Positions 25,755 through 36,506 of a DNA stretch of 64,000 nt are shown in pieces. Position 1 is the first letter of the stretch. Each line of letters opens with the position of its first letter. The notes beneath the pieces are model-generated. The model saw only the letters and a program-made list of their open reading frames with translations. It was not told where the DNA came from and made no database searches. The DNA is from Gammaproteobacteria bacterium 45_16_T64. Its GTDB lineage: Bacteria > Pseudomonadota > Gammaproteobacteria > Pseudomonadales > Ketobacteraceae. The stretch lies in the NCBI GenBank assembly GCA_002162955.1, contig MABD01000042.1, positions 1 through 64,000 on the forward strand. Direction: 5' to 3'. The position numbers and the translations under genes were made by a program.

Positions 25755-25923
25755 TTTGAAACCTCAATACTAAGCACCGTTCAACGTGAAGTTTGGTGCG
25801 TGTTAAACCTTACTCTAGATAACCGAGATAGTTTGGCTATCATGGGGTTGTGGATGATGCTTTTTTCTTTTTCGGCTGTCAATTTATTAGCGAGTGACTG
25901 AATAGTCTGCTGTAAATTTAGCG

Positions 25924-26766
25924 TTAAGGGGCCAATTCCACCAGTATTTCTAGTGTTGATGATTGGCTGTTAGTAGGTTTTATTGAGTATCTGCGGCCAC
26001 TTGCGGCTGAAAGTGGGGTGTTTGTATTGCCAGATTGTTGGTGATACAGGGGAGTCCATTGACCAAGCGGTACCGTGATTTCTGTTGTTGCTTGAAGGTT
26101 TTTTGTGCCTTTTCTGGTTGATTTTGACTCTTCAGTTGATAATGATACCACTGCAAATTGATCTTTAAGCTTGGTGGTTACATAGAGACCTTCCCCGTTC
26201 CTAACGAGCACTTTTTTCGTAGTAAAAAAACCGTTTGTGAAAACGGGCGAGTCTTTGTAGGTGTCTGTGCTGCCTTTTAAGTAGCCAGTATCACCCTCCG
26301 CGACTAGAATCTGATGCAGACGTTGATCATTGGCCGTTGAAAGTGTCTTGCTACGACTGTTGACGGTTAGCTTGCCGTCGGAGCTTGACCCAGAGTAATG
26401 TATGTAAGTTGGTTCTTGTGTTGCGCTGCTTTGCCGCTTGGTGTTACGGATGCTGATTAGCAGGTTTTGTGCGGGTTTATCAAGCCTGTCTAGGGTCTGT
26501 TGAATGTTTTCATGAGTATTCGGGGAGGCATTTACAATAAGTTTTCCTCGATAGATAGAGATGCTCTCATCGTTTTTGAGTAGGGGGGAAATATACGCTT
26601 CGGCGATTTTTGCTGGAGCATAGGTGGTATATATTTCTACTCGCTTGGTGAACTCAAAGCTGTAGCTGGTTTTTGGGATGCACATACAAACAAAAGAAAA
26701 CAAGAGCGCGCTGAGGGTGATTGCTTGCCTCGTGTTAGTGTGCACGGCTTGCGAATGCCTGGGCAC
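25924..26766 (-). CDS. Secretin N-domain-like exported protein
   Basis: 280 residues from a GTG 1 nt after the stop of the upstream gene; an overlapping ATG at 26826 would add 20 residues inside that gene. A signal peptide (LSALLFSFVCMCIPKTSYS) is followed by a short domain resembling secretin/NolW repeats (GKLIVNASPNTHENIQQTLDRLDKP AQNLLISI). The remaining ~170 residues are strand-rich but no secretin pore domain is present. It probably sits in the periplasm; the role is unknown. Similar orphan genes sit near this locus in pseudomonads. Confidence 0.6.
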   Translation of the reverse strand: MPRHSQAVHTNTRQAITLSALLFSFVCMCIPKTSYSFEFTKRVEIYTTYAPAKIAEAYISPLLKNDESISIYRGKLIVNASPNTHENIQQTLDRLDKPAQNLLISIRNTKRQSSATQEPTYIHYSGSSSDGKLTVNSRSKTLSTANDQRLHQILVAEGDTGYLKGSTDTYKDSPVFTNGFFTTKKVLVRNGEGLYVTTKLKDQFAVVSLSTEESKSTRKGTKNLQATTEITVPLGQWTPLYHQQSGNTNTPLSAASGRRYSIKPTNSQSSTLEILVELAP

Positions 26767-26767
26767 G

Positions 26768-27289
26768 TTAGAGGCCCAAGCGCCTAAATTCTTGGCACGG
26801 ATCACTTTTGTGCCAAATGGCATCAAACTGACGACTTTTTTTCTGAGCCTCTAGTGTAGATTTGAATTCACAGTTTCCTTGCATGTGCCCCATAGTAAAG
26901 CGCCGCGTTAGTGCTATTTCGTCTACGATCATGTATTCGTCTGTGTTGTCGGCGTCATCTTCTGGAATGCTATGAATTTGAATGGCAGAAGTGAGGCGCT
27001 TTTTTAGCTCGATGAGTCTGTGCCCATGCTTGCTCGCTTTGTTCGGGTTCTGAATCAAGATCTGTATTTTACAGCGAGACCGATTCCTGGCGATGTCTGA
27101 CATGATCTTTAGGAATTCAGTGTGATCGTACAAATCGGGGTCTAATTCTTGCGTGAAGATCTTGACGCTTTTGCTGGCCTGGTTGGCCATGTTATTAAGG
27201 GCCGAGTGAAAATCTTCTTCTCCGTCGAGCCCAATAGAGCCTGTGCTCTCACCGACAACCAGTAGTGGCCCTAAGTTCTGAATCGACAT
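26768..27289 (-). CDS. DUF7931-like protein
   Basis: 173 residues from the ATG at 27289; an upstream ATG would add 23 hydrophobic residues without a ribosome site. It resembles a phospholipase D-like fold: FTQELDPDLYDHTEFLKIM, CKIQILIQNPNKASKHGHRLIELKKRL, and a late EYMIVDEIALTRR. The HxK of true PLD enzymes is not preserved, so it is likely non-catalytic or binds a ligand. It is encoded between roxA and the secretin-like gene on the same strand. In pseudomonads a similar domain is fused to a GNAT acetyltransferase; here it stands alone. Confidence 0.6.
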   Translation of the reverse strand: MSIQNLGPLLVVGESTGSIGLDGEEDFHSALNNMANQASKSVKIFTQELDPDLYDHTEFLKIMSDIARNRSRCKIQILIQNPNKASKHGHRLIELKKRLTSAIQIHSIPEDDADNTDEYMIVDEIALTRRFTMGHMQGNCEFKSTLEAQKKSRQFDAIWHKSDPCQEFRRLGL

Positions 27290-27402
27290 ACGCAAGATAT
27301 TCCATAAAACGAACGATATTGAATACCCTATTATTGATGAAGCGTTTGGAATCATCAAGTTAACGGGTATCGCTTCAGCGATTCTGCGTGTGTTTTTTTC
27401 TA

Positions 27403-28574
27403 TTATTGTGGGTAAAACACACCCTGGTTCACTAGAAAGAGGAAAAATTCAAGATTTTGGGGTTGTGATAGGTAAGAGGCTAACTCGTCAGCGGGAAGTG
27501 TTCGTGCGTGGCAGCATAATCTAACAAGCGGGCTGGAGGCGTTGGGGAACTGAGTGTTTACCCCATTGACGAATAAGCTATCAACGTCATTCGGGGTGTT
27601 GCCATAGTAAGCCAGTCGGCTTGATTCATCTCTTATGAAGGTTGCATCGCTCTCACAGAAAGAGAGGATATCTTCTACTGAGTAGTTGTTATCTTCGTTT
27701 GGCTCTTGGTCGTCATACTTTGCTGCCGACATATACTGTCCAAACCAATTTTGCAGTGCGCCTGGTGACTCTATGCTGGATAGGAGACGCTCTTTTACTT
27801 GCTGGATTGCGGTTGGTGAAATCCAGCCAGCATTGCTTTGAGGGAGGAGGTCTGGGTCGGCGTAGCGTTGATTGTCAGGTAATGCGTCGAGCTGAAAATC
27901 GGTGTACGCACTGAGCATGTCCTTGTTGCTAGGGGCTCGGAAGCCTACTGACATGGTCATACATTCACCATTTGCAACGCCGTGGTGTGCAAGACCTGGT
28001 GGTAAGTATAGTAGGTCGCCAGGTTCTACATTCCAGGTGTTCGATACGTCAAATTGTTCCAGAACCTTGACCGGTAATTCGGGTAGGATTTCTGAGTTTT
28101 CGTCGCAATGCTGGCCGACCTGCCATTGTCGGTGGCCTTCTGCTTGAATGAGGAACACGTCGTAATAGTCGTAATGCGGCCCAACACTTCCTTGGTCTGT
28201 TGCATAGGTGATCATAATGTCATCTAAGCGCCAGCTTGGTATAAAATCAAATTGAGAAAGTAGTTGGCTGAATTCGGGTATGTGCTGATCGACTGCTTGA
28301 ACGATGAGAGTCCAATGGCTTTCGGGTAGGGTGGAAAAGTGGTCTTCCGGGAAGGGGCCGTGGTCGAGGGACCATTGATTGTCGGGTTGCTCTTGGATGA
28401 TGCGTGATTCAACATCTTCTTCTAGGGACAGGCCTGCTAACTCGTCAGGGCTAATCATGCCGTTGATAGCCGGCATGGCGTTCTTAACGAATAAGGGCTT
28501 TTTCTGCCAATAATCACGAAGGAAGGCCTCTATAGTGAGGCCTCCCAGTATTGCTAGCGGTTGATCCGGTCGCA

Positions 28575-28575
<1 letters not shown>
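27403..28575 (-). CDS. roxA: Ribosomal protein uL16 3-hydroxylase (JmjC oxygenase)
   Basis: 390 residues, matching YcfD/RoxA. It is a 2-oxoglutarate/Fe(II) oxygenase that hydroxylates an arginine of ribosomal protein L16. The cupin core holds GPHYDYYDVFL (His134, Asp136) and the distal LPPGLAHHGV (His197 or His198). N-terminal FLRDYWQKKPLFVKNA and the C-terminal winged-helix dimer region are present. Its ATG overlaps the purB stop by one base (TAATG), so it is translated after purB. Confidence 0.93.
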
Positions 28576-30023
<1,448 letters not shown>

Positions 30024-30077
30024 TTAGCAGTTGCTCAAAATCTTAAGGTGAACTGGGTTAGGGCGAGATGTCCAACT

Positions 30078-30740
30078 TTAATGTGTATTCTCATCTTCGG
30101 AGTGCGTATCAACCTGCATGCTTGAACGTAGAGAATCCAAGGCAAGTGTCAGGTTTTTCTTTCCAAGAAGTAGCTGTAACCGACTTCCGCCGAGCTGACG
30201 CCAGAGCATCGCGGATCTAACGCCGCAGAGCAGGATTGCCCTGACCTTGCAGGCAACATCGTCTCGTTGAAGCTGTTGAGGATCGCCTTTAACCTGGATT
30301 CGATATTTGAGTGAACCTAGAGTGTCTACGTATATATCCGCGAGTTTCGAAATGACGCTTGAGTGGGTCAAGCCATCAAAATGGATTAGCTGTGATTCTG
30401 TTGTTTCTAGTCGCGATCGTAAAATCGATAAAAGGTCATTGTCTTTCCGGAGCATTTTTTCTATATGTAATATGCCGATACTGTAGCGAATGGCGTCAGC
30501 ATAACGAGCGGTATTATTATGAGCAATCACCTCGTAAAGCGTATTTATCCCAAGCTGCTGGCTTGCGACGTTGCCATATACGTCAACAACCTTGCTAGGG
30601 TTCAATGCAAAAACGCTTTTAATGGAGGCTTCTAAGTATTCATTAGGTATTTCACCTGTACGAGATACCTGTTGGACCAGTGTTGCGCTTTGGAATATGC
30701 CTGATAGAGCGAGAGCCCTATCGGTTTTTTGTGTAGTCAA
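30078..30740 (-). CDS. hflD: High frequency lysogenization protein HflD
   Basis: 220 residues of the HflD family, a helical membrane-associated protein conserved between mnmA and purB. Seen: ALALSGIFQSATLVQQVSRTGEI, the central YSIGILHIEKMLRKD and the C-terminal AILLCGVRSAMLWRQLGGSRLQLL. In E. coli it binds lambda CII; its housekeeping role is unclear. It starts 34 nt after mnmA on the same strand. Confidence 0.93.
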   Translation of the reverse strand: MTTQKTDRALALSGIFQSATLVQQVSRTGEIPNEYLEASIKSVFALNPSKVVDVYGNVASQQLGINTLYEVIAHNNTARYADAIRYSIGILHIEKMLRKDNDLLSILRSRLETTESQLIHFDGLTHSSVISKLADIYVDTLGSLKYRIQVKGDPQQLQRDDVACKVRAILLCGVRSAMLWRQLGGSRLQLLLGKKNLTLALDSLRSSMQVDTHSEDENTH

Positions 30741-30773
30741 ACTTGGTGCTCCCTGTGCAATCCCGTAGTGATA

Positions 30774-31904
30774 TTATGTATTGTAGATTGATTCAATGAT
30801 ACCGCCCCCTAGGCATTCGTCGTCGATATACAATACGACGGATTGGCCGGGAGTTACCGCCCGTTGTGGCTCTTCGAATGTAATGGTGTAGACACTCTTG
30901 TCATCGCTATTACTACGATTCACCGTACATGTTTGGTCTGGCTGGCGGTAGCGGGTCTTAGCTTTGCATATCAAAGGGAATTGCCTTTGTGTGGGTTGTA
31001 TCCACTCTATAACTCTGGTGGTAAGCGTGTTTGTAAATAATTTCTGGTTTTGATTGCCCTGCCCAACGATAAGTGTGTTGTTCTCGAGATCTTTTTCCAG
31101 TACATACCAGGGCTGTTCCGTTGCATTGGATAACCCCCCTATACCAAGTCCTTGTCGCTGCCCCATTGTGTGGTACATGAGACCTTGGTGAGTACCTATT
31201 GTTTCGCCAGTTTCAGTGGTTATCGGTCCTGGTTGTGCGGGAATATATTGTTGTAGAAAGTCTTTAAAACGCCGCTCTCCAATAAAGCAGATACCCGTGC
31301 TGTCTTTTTTGTCATGGTTGAGGAAGCCCTGTGCTTCTGCGATCTTTCTCACTTCTGGCTTCTCTATCTCCCCTAAAGGAAACAATGTTTTAGCGATACG
31401 AGTGCCGGCAACAGCGTGTAAAAAATAGCTTTGGTCCTTGTTGGCGTCTTTTCCTTTGAGGAGGGCGGCTGAGGATGTTCCTTCGGTGTCAATAGCCTCT
31501 CCACGCCTAGCGTAATGCCCTGTGGCGATATAGTCGGCTCCGAGAGTTTCCGCATAATCTATAAATGCTTTGAATTTGATTTCTTTATTGCAGAGTATGT
31601 CTGGGTTGGGTGTTCGTCCGCATTTGTATTCTTCAATGAAGTGCTCAAACACATTGTCCCAATATTCCGCTGCAAAATTGGCTGTGTGGAGGTGGATACC
31701 CAATGTGTCAGCGACTGATTGGGCATCCGCAAGGTCCGTTATTGCCGTGCAGTATTCTGTGCCGTCATCTTCATCCCAGTTTTTCATGAACAGCCCTTCA
31801 ACGTCATATCCTTGCTCAAGTAGTAGGTATGCGCTTACAGAAGAGTCGACGCCGCCGGACATCCCGACAATGACCTTTTTCTTTGTTATCGCTGAGACTG
31901 TCAT
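30774..31904 (-). CDS. mnmA: tRNA 2-thiouridylase MnmA
   Basis: 376 residues. It uses ATP and a persulfide to form 2-thiouridine at position 34 of tRNA-Lys, -Glu and -Gln. The PP-loop [10 protein letters not shown] is at residues 13-22. The catalytic Cys105 lies in [12 protein letters not shown], and the second Cys206 in [22 protein letters not shown] is the tRNA-binding insert. Its ATG directly abuts the nudJ stop. TusE and TusBCD, which feed it with sulfur in E. coli, are encoded at 52.6-54 kb. Confidence 0.97.
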   Translation of the reverse strand: MTVSAITKKKVIVGMSGGVDSSVSAYLLLEQGYDVEGLFMKNWDEDDGTEYCTAITDLADAQSVADTLGIHLHTANFAAEYWDNVFEHFIEEYKCGRTPNPDILCNKEIKFKAFIDYAETLGADYIATGHYARRGEAIDTEGTSSAALLKGKDANKDQSYFLHAVAGTRIAKTLFPLGEIEKPEVRKIAEAQGFLNHDKKDSTGICFIGERRFKDFLQQYIPAQPGPITTETGETIGTHQGLMYHTMGQRQGLGIGGLSNATEQPWYVLEKDLENNTLIVGQGNQNQKLFTNTLTTRVIEWIQPTQRQFPLICKAKTRYRQPDQTCTVNRSNSDDKSVYTITFEEPQRAVTPGQSVVLYIDDECLGGGIIESIYNT

Positions 31905-32360
31905 CTAGCTTCCTTTGGGGTGTTCGTAAATTAATGAGAGGGGGTATCGCTTGCCGGCCAAGTAGTCTTTCATGCACTGGGCGACCAAGGGCCCTCTATG
32001 GGTTTCTTGTCTGGCGTGCAATTCTTCAGGTGTTAGCCAGCATTGGCCATGAATATCGCTATCAATTGGGTGATCTTTGATGAATCGAACAGCCGAGCTT
32101 GCGAAGCAAAAGCGGTAATAGGTGATCTCATTGATAGGCGATGTGTAGGTATAGATGCCTACGAGATATTGAGGGTCTACTAACCAGCCACTTTCTTCTA
32201 GGGTTTCTCGAATAGAGGCATCAATGATTGTTTCATTTGGCTCGACATGACCTGCTGGTTGATTAATAACGGCTTTATTGTTTGAGTACTCTTCGACAAA
32301 GAGAAACTTGCCATTCTTTTCGAGAATGGTGGCAACAGTAGCGTGTGGTGTCCAGGTCAT
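31905..32360 (-). CDS. nudJ: Nudix hydrolase NudJ
   Basis: 151 residues. The Nudix box GHVEPNETIIDASIRETLEE SGW matches GX5EX7REUXEEXGU. The N-terminal TPHATVATILEKNGKFLFVEE and C-terminal GPLVAQCMKDYLAGKRYPLSL fit NudJ, an HMP-PP/nucleoside di- and triphosphate phosphatase. It is the promoter-proximal gene of nudJ-mnmA-hflD-purB-roxA. Exact substrate is not visible. Confidence 0.9.
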   Translation of the reverse strand: MTWTPHATVATILEKNGKFLFVEEYSNNKAVINQPAGHVEPNETIIDASIRETLEESGWLVDPQYLVGIYTYTSPINEITYYRFCFASSAVRFIKDHPIDSDIHGQCWLTPEELHARQETHRGPLVAQCMKDYLAGKRYPLSLIYEHPKGS

Positions 32361-32499
32361 GAAAGATCTCTGTGTAAATGCCTTCGATGCCTGATGTGTA
32401 CTAGGTTCAGGCTGTCACTGCATGAGTCGGTTATGACTCGTGCAGAAAATTTACCTGCATTCTATAGAAAATACAGGTAACAGCCAACTCCGTCACATT

Positions 32500-33213
32500 T
32501 TAGGGGGTTTGTAGGCTATTGCTCTCTAAATCACTGTGTAGCAATGATTCAAAATAGCTAGATAGCGGAATGAGGGCTTCATGCGGCATAACCTTAAATA
32601 ACTTCTTTACGACGATGTTTGACCCTTTTTCTGCGGTGGTTATCCCTAAGTCGGCTGTTTTTCGAGTGACTCGACCTAGTTTTATCATGCTGGACGGAGT
32701 CTCGTAATACGCTTCTACGCCTGCGCGTATGAGTTTGTTTAGAGCGGCGATGATATTTTGTCGGTATCCGTCAATTTCGGGGTCCTGGCGAACCCGGGCT
32801 AGCAGTTCCTGAGCGAGCTCGAAGAGTTCTGATGAAAGGTTGAAGGCTACATAAAATCGTTTGCCATCTGCGGTTTTTTCGTGCACCAACAGGGCGTCCA
32901 TGTATGAGGCTAATTTTTGTAGCTCGGAAGGGTCCATCTTTTTGAAGAGTTTACGAATAACCATATGTACGCCGCGTTTTACCGCAACAATTCCGGAATC
33001 AGCAGCTTTTCGAACAACGGAAGAGATGGTCACCATGTCGCTAGGCTTGTAGTAATATGCAACAAAACCTACTTCTGTTATATCAACTAATGCTTCGGCG
33101 ACTTGTTGGTTTAGTTGCTCCGCGTTCGGTTGTGCTCCGATAGCCTGAATGGCGTCCTGCGCTTTTCGATAGAGTGTTTCTTCTATTTCAAATCCAAAAT
33201 GCTGCTGGTTCAT
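32500..33213 (-). CDS. Conserved protein with internal tandem duplication
   Basis: 237 residues, unrecognised. Residues ~41-109 and ~157-225 are two copies of one unit. The copies share AYYYKPSDM/AYYETPSSM, VVRKAADSGI/VTRKTADLGI, RKLFKKM/KKLFKVM and LASYMDALL/LSSYFESLL. A ~45-residue helical segment separates them, and a 40-residue helical N-terminus precedes them. No signal peptide or membrane segment. It is monocistronic and faces away from moaC. It could be a scaffold or act as a pseudo-dimer; no function can be assigned. Confidence 0.75.
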   Translation of the reverse strand: MNQQHFGFEIEETLYRKAQDAIQAIGAQPNAEQLNQQVAEALVDITEVGFVAYYYKPSDMVTISSVVRKAADSGIVAVKRGVHMVIRKLFKKMDPSELQKLASYMDALLVHEKTADGKRFYVAFNLSSELFELAQELLARVRQDPEIDGYRQNIIAALNKLIRAGVEAYYETPSSMIKLGRVTRKTADLGITTAEKGSNIVVKKLFKVMPHEALIPLSSYFESLLHSDLESNSLQTP

Positions 33214-33401
33214 GCTAGCGATCTCCTTTGGTGATTTCTCAACGAGTTATCGTTGAATGTAAACGCCTAAGCGATTGTTATTTTGATAAATCCACTTGCC
33301 ACGGCAACGATAGTATTGCAGTGTGGTCGAAAATTCTAGTGAACAAGGGAAAATGGGCTAACCAATTTTATTTAGCTAGTTTTTCTAGGAGATAGCGTGA
33401 G

Positions 33402-33875
33402 ATGACTGAACTAACCCATCTAAATAGTGCGGGTGAAGCCCATATGGTAGATGTTACCTCAAAAGAGGTAACTCAGCGTGTGGCGACGGCAGAGGCATTT
33501 ATTCGTATGGCCCCTGAAACGCTGGCATTGGTGGTTGATGGAAAGCATGCGAAAGGCGACGTGCTAGCGATAGCTCGTATAGCTGGGATTCAGGCAGCCA
33601 AGAAAACATCAGACATCATACCTCTATGTCATCCGCTTATGTTGACATCGGTAAAGCTGGAACTTACTCCTGATGCTGAAAAAGGGGGTATAACGGTGCA
33701 AGCGACCTGTAAGTTGGCAGGCAAGACAGGGGTGGAAATGGAAGCGTTGACTGCGGCTTCTGCTGCGGTGTTGACCATATATGATATGTGTAAGGCTGTG
33801 GAAAAAGGCATGGTTATCGAGTCGGTAAGGTTGTTGGAGAAGCGGGGCGGCAAAAGCGGGGAGTGGAAGGCATGA
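33402..33875 (+). CDS. moaC: Cyclic pyranopterin monophosphate synthase
   Basis: 157 residues. It converts the MoaA product into cyclic pyranopterin monophosphate in molybdenum cofactor synthesis. Signature regions: [33 protein letters not shown], and [27 protein letters not shown] lies upstream of the ATG. moaD starts within its stop (ATGA). moaA is not in the window. Confidence 0.96.
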   Translation: MTELTHLNSAGEAHMVDVTSKEVTQRVATAEAFIRMAPETLALVVDGKHAKGDVLAIARIAGIQAAKKTSDIIPLCHPLMLTSVKLELTPDAEKGGITVQATCKLAGKTGVEMEALTAASAAVLTIYDMCKAVEKGMVIESVRLLEKRGGKSGEWKA

Positions 33876-34120
33876 TTAATGTATTGTACTTTGCTAGCGT
33901 TAAAGAACGGATAGGTAGAGCTGGAGAAGAGGTTAGTTATAGGCAAGAGATCAATACTGAGAGGCTACTGGATTCGTTAATTGAGAAAGGCGAGCCTTGG
34001 TCGGTAGTGCTCGACAAAGAGAGTTTGTTGGTTGCGGTTAATCAGGAGATGGCTGGCTGGGATGTTGAGATAAAGGATGGTGATGAAGTCGCATTCTTTC
34101 CACCGGTAACCGGGGGGTAG
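33872..34120 (+). CDS. moaD: Molybdopterin synthase small subunit
   Basis: 82 residues from the ATG at 33872, which overlaps the moaC stop; the in-frame GTG at 33863 is less likely. Ubiquitin-like fold ([14 protein letters not shown]) ending in the essential Gly-Gly (FFPPVTGG) that carries the thiocarboxylate. moaE follows 4 nt downstream. Confidence 0.95.
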   Translation: MINVLYFASVKERIGRAGEEVSYRQEINTERLLDSLIEKGEPWSVVLDKESLLVAVNQEMAGWDVEIKDGDEVAFFPPVTGG

Positions 34121-34124
34121 TCCA

Positions 34125-34586
34125 TTGGCTATTGTGATTAAGGTACAAGAGGCGTTATTTGATGCAGCAGAAGAGTCAAAGGCTTTGCGCGCCACCTCTT
34201 CGTTAACTGGAGCACTGGTGGAGTTTACCGGTCTAGTCAGGGATGTTAGTGAGGGTCGACATGTAAGCGCTATGTTTCTTGAGCACTACCCTGGAATGAC
34301 GCAGAAAATGTTGGAAAAGATCGCCGTGGATGCGATCAAGCGTTGGAATGTTTTTGGGATCACCATCATTCATCGAGTCGGTAGGCTAGGGCCAACGGAG
34401 CCCATTGTTTACGTGGCAGTCGTTGGTGAGCACCGAAAAGAGACTTTTGAGGTTTGCGAGTTCGTTATGGACTACCTGAAAACTGATGCGCCATTCTGGA
34501 AAAAAGAATGGAATGAAAAAGATGAAGAGGCGTGGGTGGCAGCAAAGTCTAGTGACAGTGATGCTCTAGGGCGCTGGGATTCGTAA
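34125..34586 (+). CDS. moaE: Molybdopterin synthase large subunit
   Basis: 153 residues from a TTG start 4 nt after moaD. The catalytic subunit that inserts two sulfurs into cPMP with MoaD. Seen: EFTGLVRDVSEGRHVSAMFLEHY, IIHRVGRLGPTEPIVYVAV and the lysine-bearing DAPFWKKEW. The gene converges with rluE 25 nt later. Confidence 0.95.
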   Translation: MAIVIKVQEALFDAAEESKALRATSSLTGALVEFTGLVRDVSEGRHVSAMFLEHYPGMTQKMLEKIAVDAIKRWNVFGITIIHRVGRLGPTEPIVYVAVVGEHRKETFEVCEFVMDYLKTDAPFWKKEWNEKDEEAWVAAKSSDSDALGRWDS

Positions 34587-34611
34587 GGTGTCCAGTCTTC
34601 CTGTCGGCGGT

Positions 34612-35310
34612 TTATTTTCGAGCAATACGTTTTTTTGAGTGAGAAGGCTTGCCGCCTGGGCTTTTTGCGTTTCGATTAGTTTTTTGATGGAGATGTTTTT
34701 TGGGTTGTTTAGTTTTTCGCGCCATCAATGCCGTTAATTGAGTTTCTAGTTCAGAGGGTAGATCGCACTCTCTCGATTTACCTGTCCCAAGATTGGAGAT
34801 GTTCCAAGGGCCAATGCCGTAACGTATTAGGCGCAATGTTGGGAACCCTACCGCCGCTGTCATGCGACGAACCTGTCGATTTTTTCCTTCTTTGATACGA
34901 AGTTCGATCCATGACGTTGGGCTGTTCTCACGTTTTCTGATGGGGGGGGTGCGTTCCCAAACCTCTGGTGCGGGTATGACTTTTATTTGTGCAGGAAGGG
35001 TGGTGCCATCTTTTAAAGAGACCCCCTTTTCTAATTGTTGTAAAGCGCGTGTATGTATATCCCCCTCAACCTGTACCCAATATGTTTTTTCCAGCTTGTT
35101 TTGGGGGTGCGTGATCAATGACTGTAGAGCCCCTGAGTCGGTGAGGATAAGTAGACCTTCTGAATCGTAATCAAGTCTACCGGCAGCATAAATGTCGGGA
35201 GTGTTAATGTATTTTGCCAGGGTGCGCTTTCCTTCATGTTCAGAAAATTGACAAAGCACCTGAAAAGGTTTGTTGAACAGTACAATGCGAGGTGAAGGCT
35301 TCTTGTTCAT
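34612..35310 (-). CDS. rluE: 23S rRNA pseudouridine synthase RluE
   Basis: 232 residues of the RsuA/RluE group. The catalytic motif AAGRLDYDSEGLLILT holds the Asp. ELRIKEGKNRQVRRMTAAVG and FPTLRLIRYGIGPW are family signatures. It lacks the N-terminal S4 domain, as RluE does. In E. coli RluE modifies U2457 of 23S rRNA. The last ~35 residues form a very basic tail (Lys-, His- and Arg-rich) that probably contacts RNA. Confidence 0.9.
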   Translation of the reverse strand: MNKKPSPRIVLFNKPFQVLCQFSEHEGKRTLAKYINTPDIYAAGRLDYDSEGLLILTDSGALQSLITHPQNKLEKTYWVQVEGDIHTRALQQLEKGVSLKDGTTLPAQIKVIPAPEVWERTPPIRKRENSPTSWIELRIKEGKNRQVRRMTAAVGFPTLRLIRYGIGPWNISNLGTGKSRECDLPSELETQLTALMARKTKQPKKHLHQKTNRNAKSPGGKPSHSKKRIARK

Positions 35311-35456
35311 TGATGAGTGAATAACGGTCAGGGTTTAGGGCTAATAAGAAAAGGCGGATGCCTCAATGGCGTCTACGACGGTAGAACCCCGGTATTGTAT
35401 TCAAAATGAGGTAAAAAAACGATAGAAGCTTGCGTAAGAAAAATGAGGGGCGAACG

Positions 35457-35500
35457 AAAAGAAAGGCTGGCATTCAATTAAGTATGCCAGCCTTTCTTTT
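35457..35500 (-). terminator. Terminator of cspD
   Basis: A 17-bp perfect stem (35457-35473/35484-35500) with a 10-nt loop starts inside the cspD stop codon; a T-rich tail follows on the minus strand. Confidence 0.85.
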
Positions 35501-35798
35501 ACATTGCTTCTGCGCGTCGTATTGGCTCTACATTAGAGGCTGTGAGACTCTCTTCTGTAGTGTGAGGATTGTCTAACGTTTCTGTCGTGCCTTCCGAAAT
35601 CACATCTATATTTACAGCGTGTAAGCCTTTGGGGGCCTCGCGCGTATCAAATGTAATAAGCTGTCCCGCTTTCAAACTCTTGTAACCATCCATGACGATA
35701 TAGGAATAGTGCACAAACAGGTCGTCACCACCATCATCAGGTCTGATGAAGCCGTAACCTTTAGCGTTGTTAAACCATTTCACTTTCCCGGTTGCCAT
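35499..35798 (-). CDS. cspD: Cold shock domain protein CspD
   Basis: 99 residues. An N-terminal cold shock domain (about 1-70) has both RNA-binding motifs, KGYGFIRPDD (RNP1) and DLFVHYSYI (RNP2). A ~30-residue acidic tail follows. The position divergent from clpS-clpA is the standard place for cspD, an inhibitor of replication in E. coli. The 270-bp gap to clpS must hold both promoters. Confidence 0.93.
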   Translation of the reverse strand: MATGKVKWFNNAKGYGFIRPDDGGDDLFVHYSYIVMDGYKSLKAGQLITFDTREAPKGLHAVNIDVISEGTTETLDNPHTTEESLTASNVEPIRRAEAM

Positions 35799-36068
35799 AA
35801 CTCAAGTCCTTCTGTTGGGACTACCTCTAATGGAGTGCTCGCATTGATTGGTAGCCAGTATTGATTGTTATTATTTTTTATCTGTGTCGTAATACTTCTT
35901 TATATTTATATGCTTCAGCGTGTAAACTTTTGTAAACGCGCTAAGCACACTCTCTGATAACGGCATGAATTAGTCAAGCAGTTTTTCAAAGTTTCGGAGA
36001 GGAAACTTAAGAACTTTTTGTGTTATGAAAAGTTGGTCTTTAACCTCAGCAGTTTATGATTTCTGGTT

Positions 36069-36434
36069 ATGAGTAAAATTTCGAATCTTCAACTAACATT
36101 AACTAATATGAGCGGTCAAACACCTTATGGTGATGAGGAAGGTGATCTGGCGGTTGCAGAATCAAAAGCCGATGTCGCACCGCCGCCAATGTATCGAATT
36201 ATGATGTTGGACGATGACTATACTCCTATGGAGTTCGTTGTTCAGGTATTGGAAACGTTTTTTAGTATGAGTCGGGAAGCCGCAACTCAGATCATGCTAA
36301 CTGTGCATACTCAAGGCAAAGCAGGTTGCGGAGAGTTTACAAAGGACGTTGCCGAAACCAAGGCATCACAAGTGGCTCAATGCGCACGAGAGAATCAACA
36401 TCCGTTGATGTGTGAAATTGAGAAGGTTTCTTGA
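36069..36434 (+). CDS. clpS: ClpS, N-degron adaptor of ClpAP
   Basis: 121 residues. It binds N-terminal Leu, Phe, Tyr and Trp and delivers substrates to ClpA. Core: [20 protein letters not shown] (the DDxxTP substrate pocket), [23 protein letters not shown] and the C-terminal [10 protein letters not shown]. The N-terminal extension of about 40 residues is longer than in E. coli; an ATG at 36108 is an alternative start. clpA follows 72 nt later. Confidence 0.95.
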   Translation: MSKISNLQLTLTNMSGQTPYGDEEGDLAVAESKADVAPPPMYRIMMLDDDYTPMEFVVQVLETFFSMSREAATQIMLTVHTQGKAGCGEFTKDVAETKASQVAQCARENQHPLMCEIEKVS

Positions 36435-36506
36435 CCCGTTGATCGAATATTCAGTTTTATTTGGTTGTTCGGCGGTCTAACTGTGGTCTAACTTAGGTGT
36501 AGCAAG

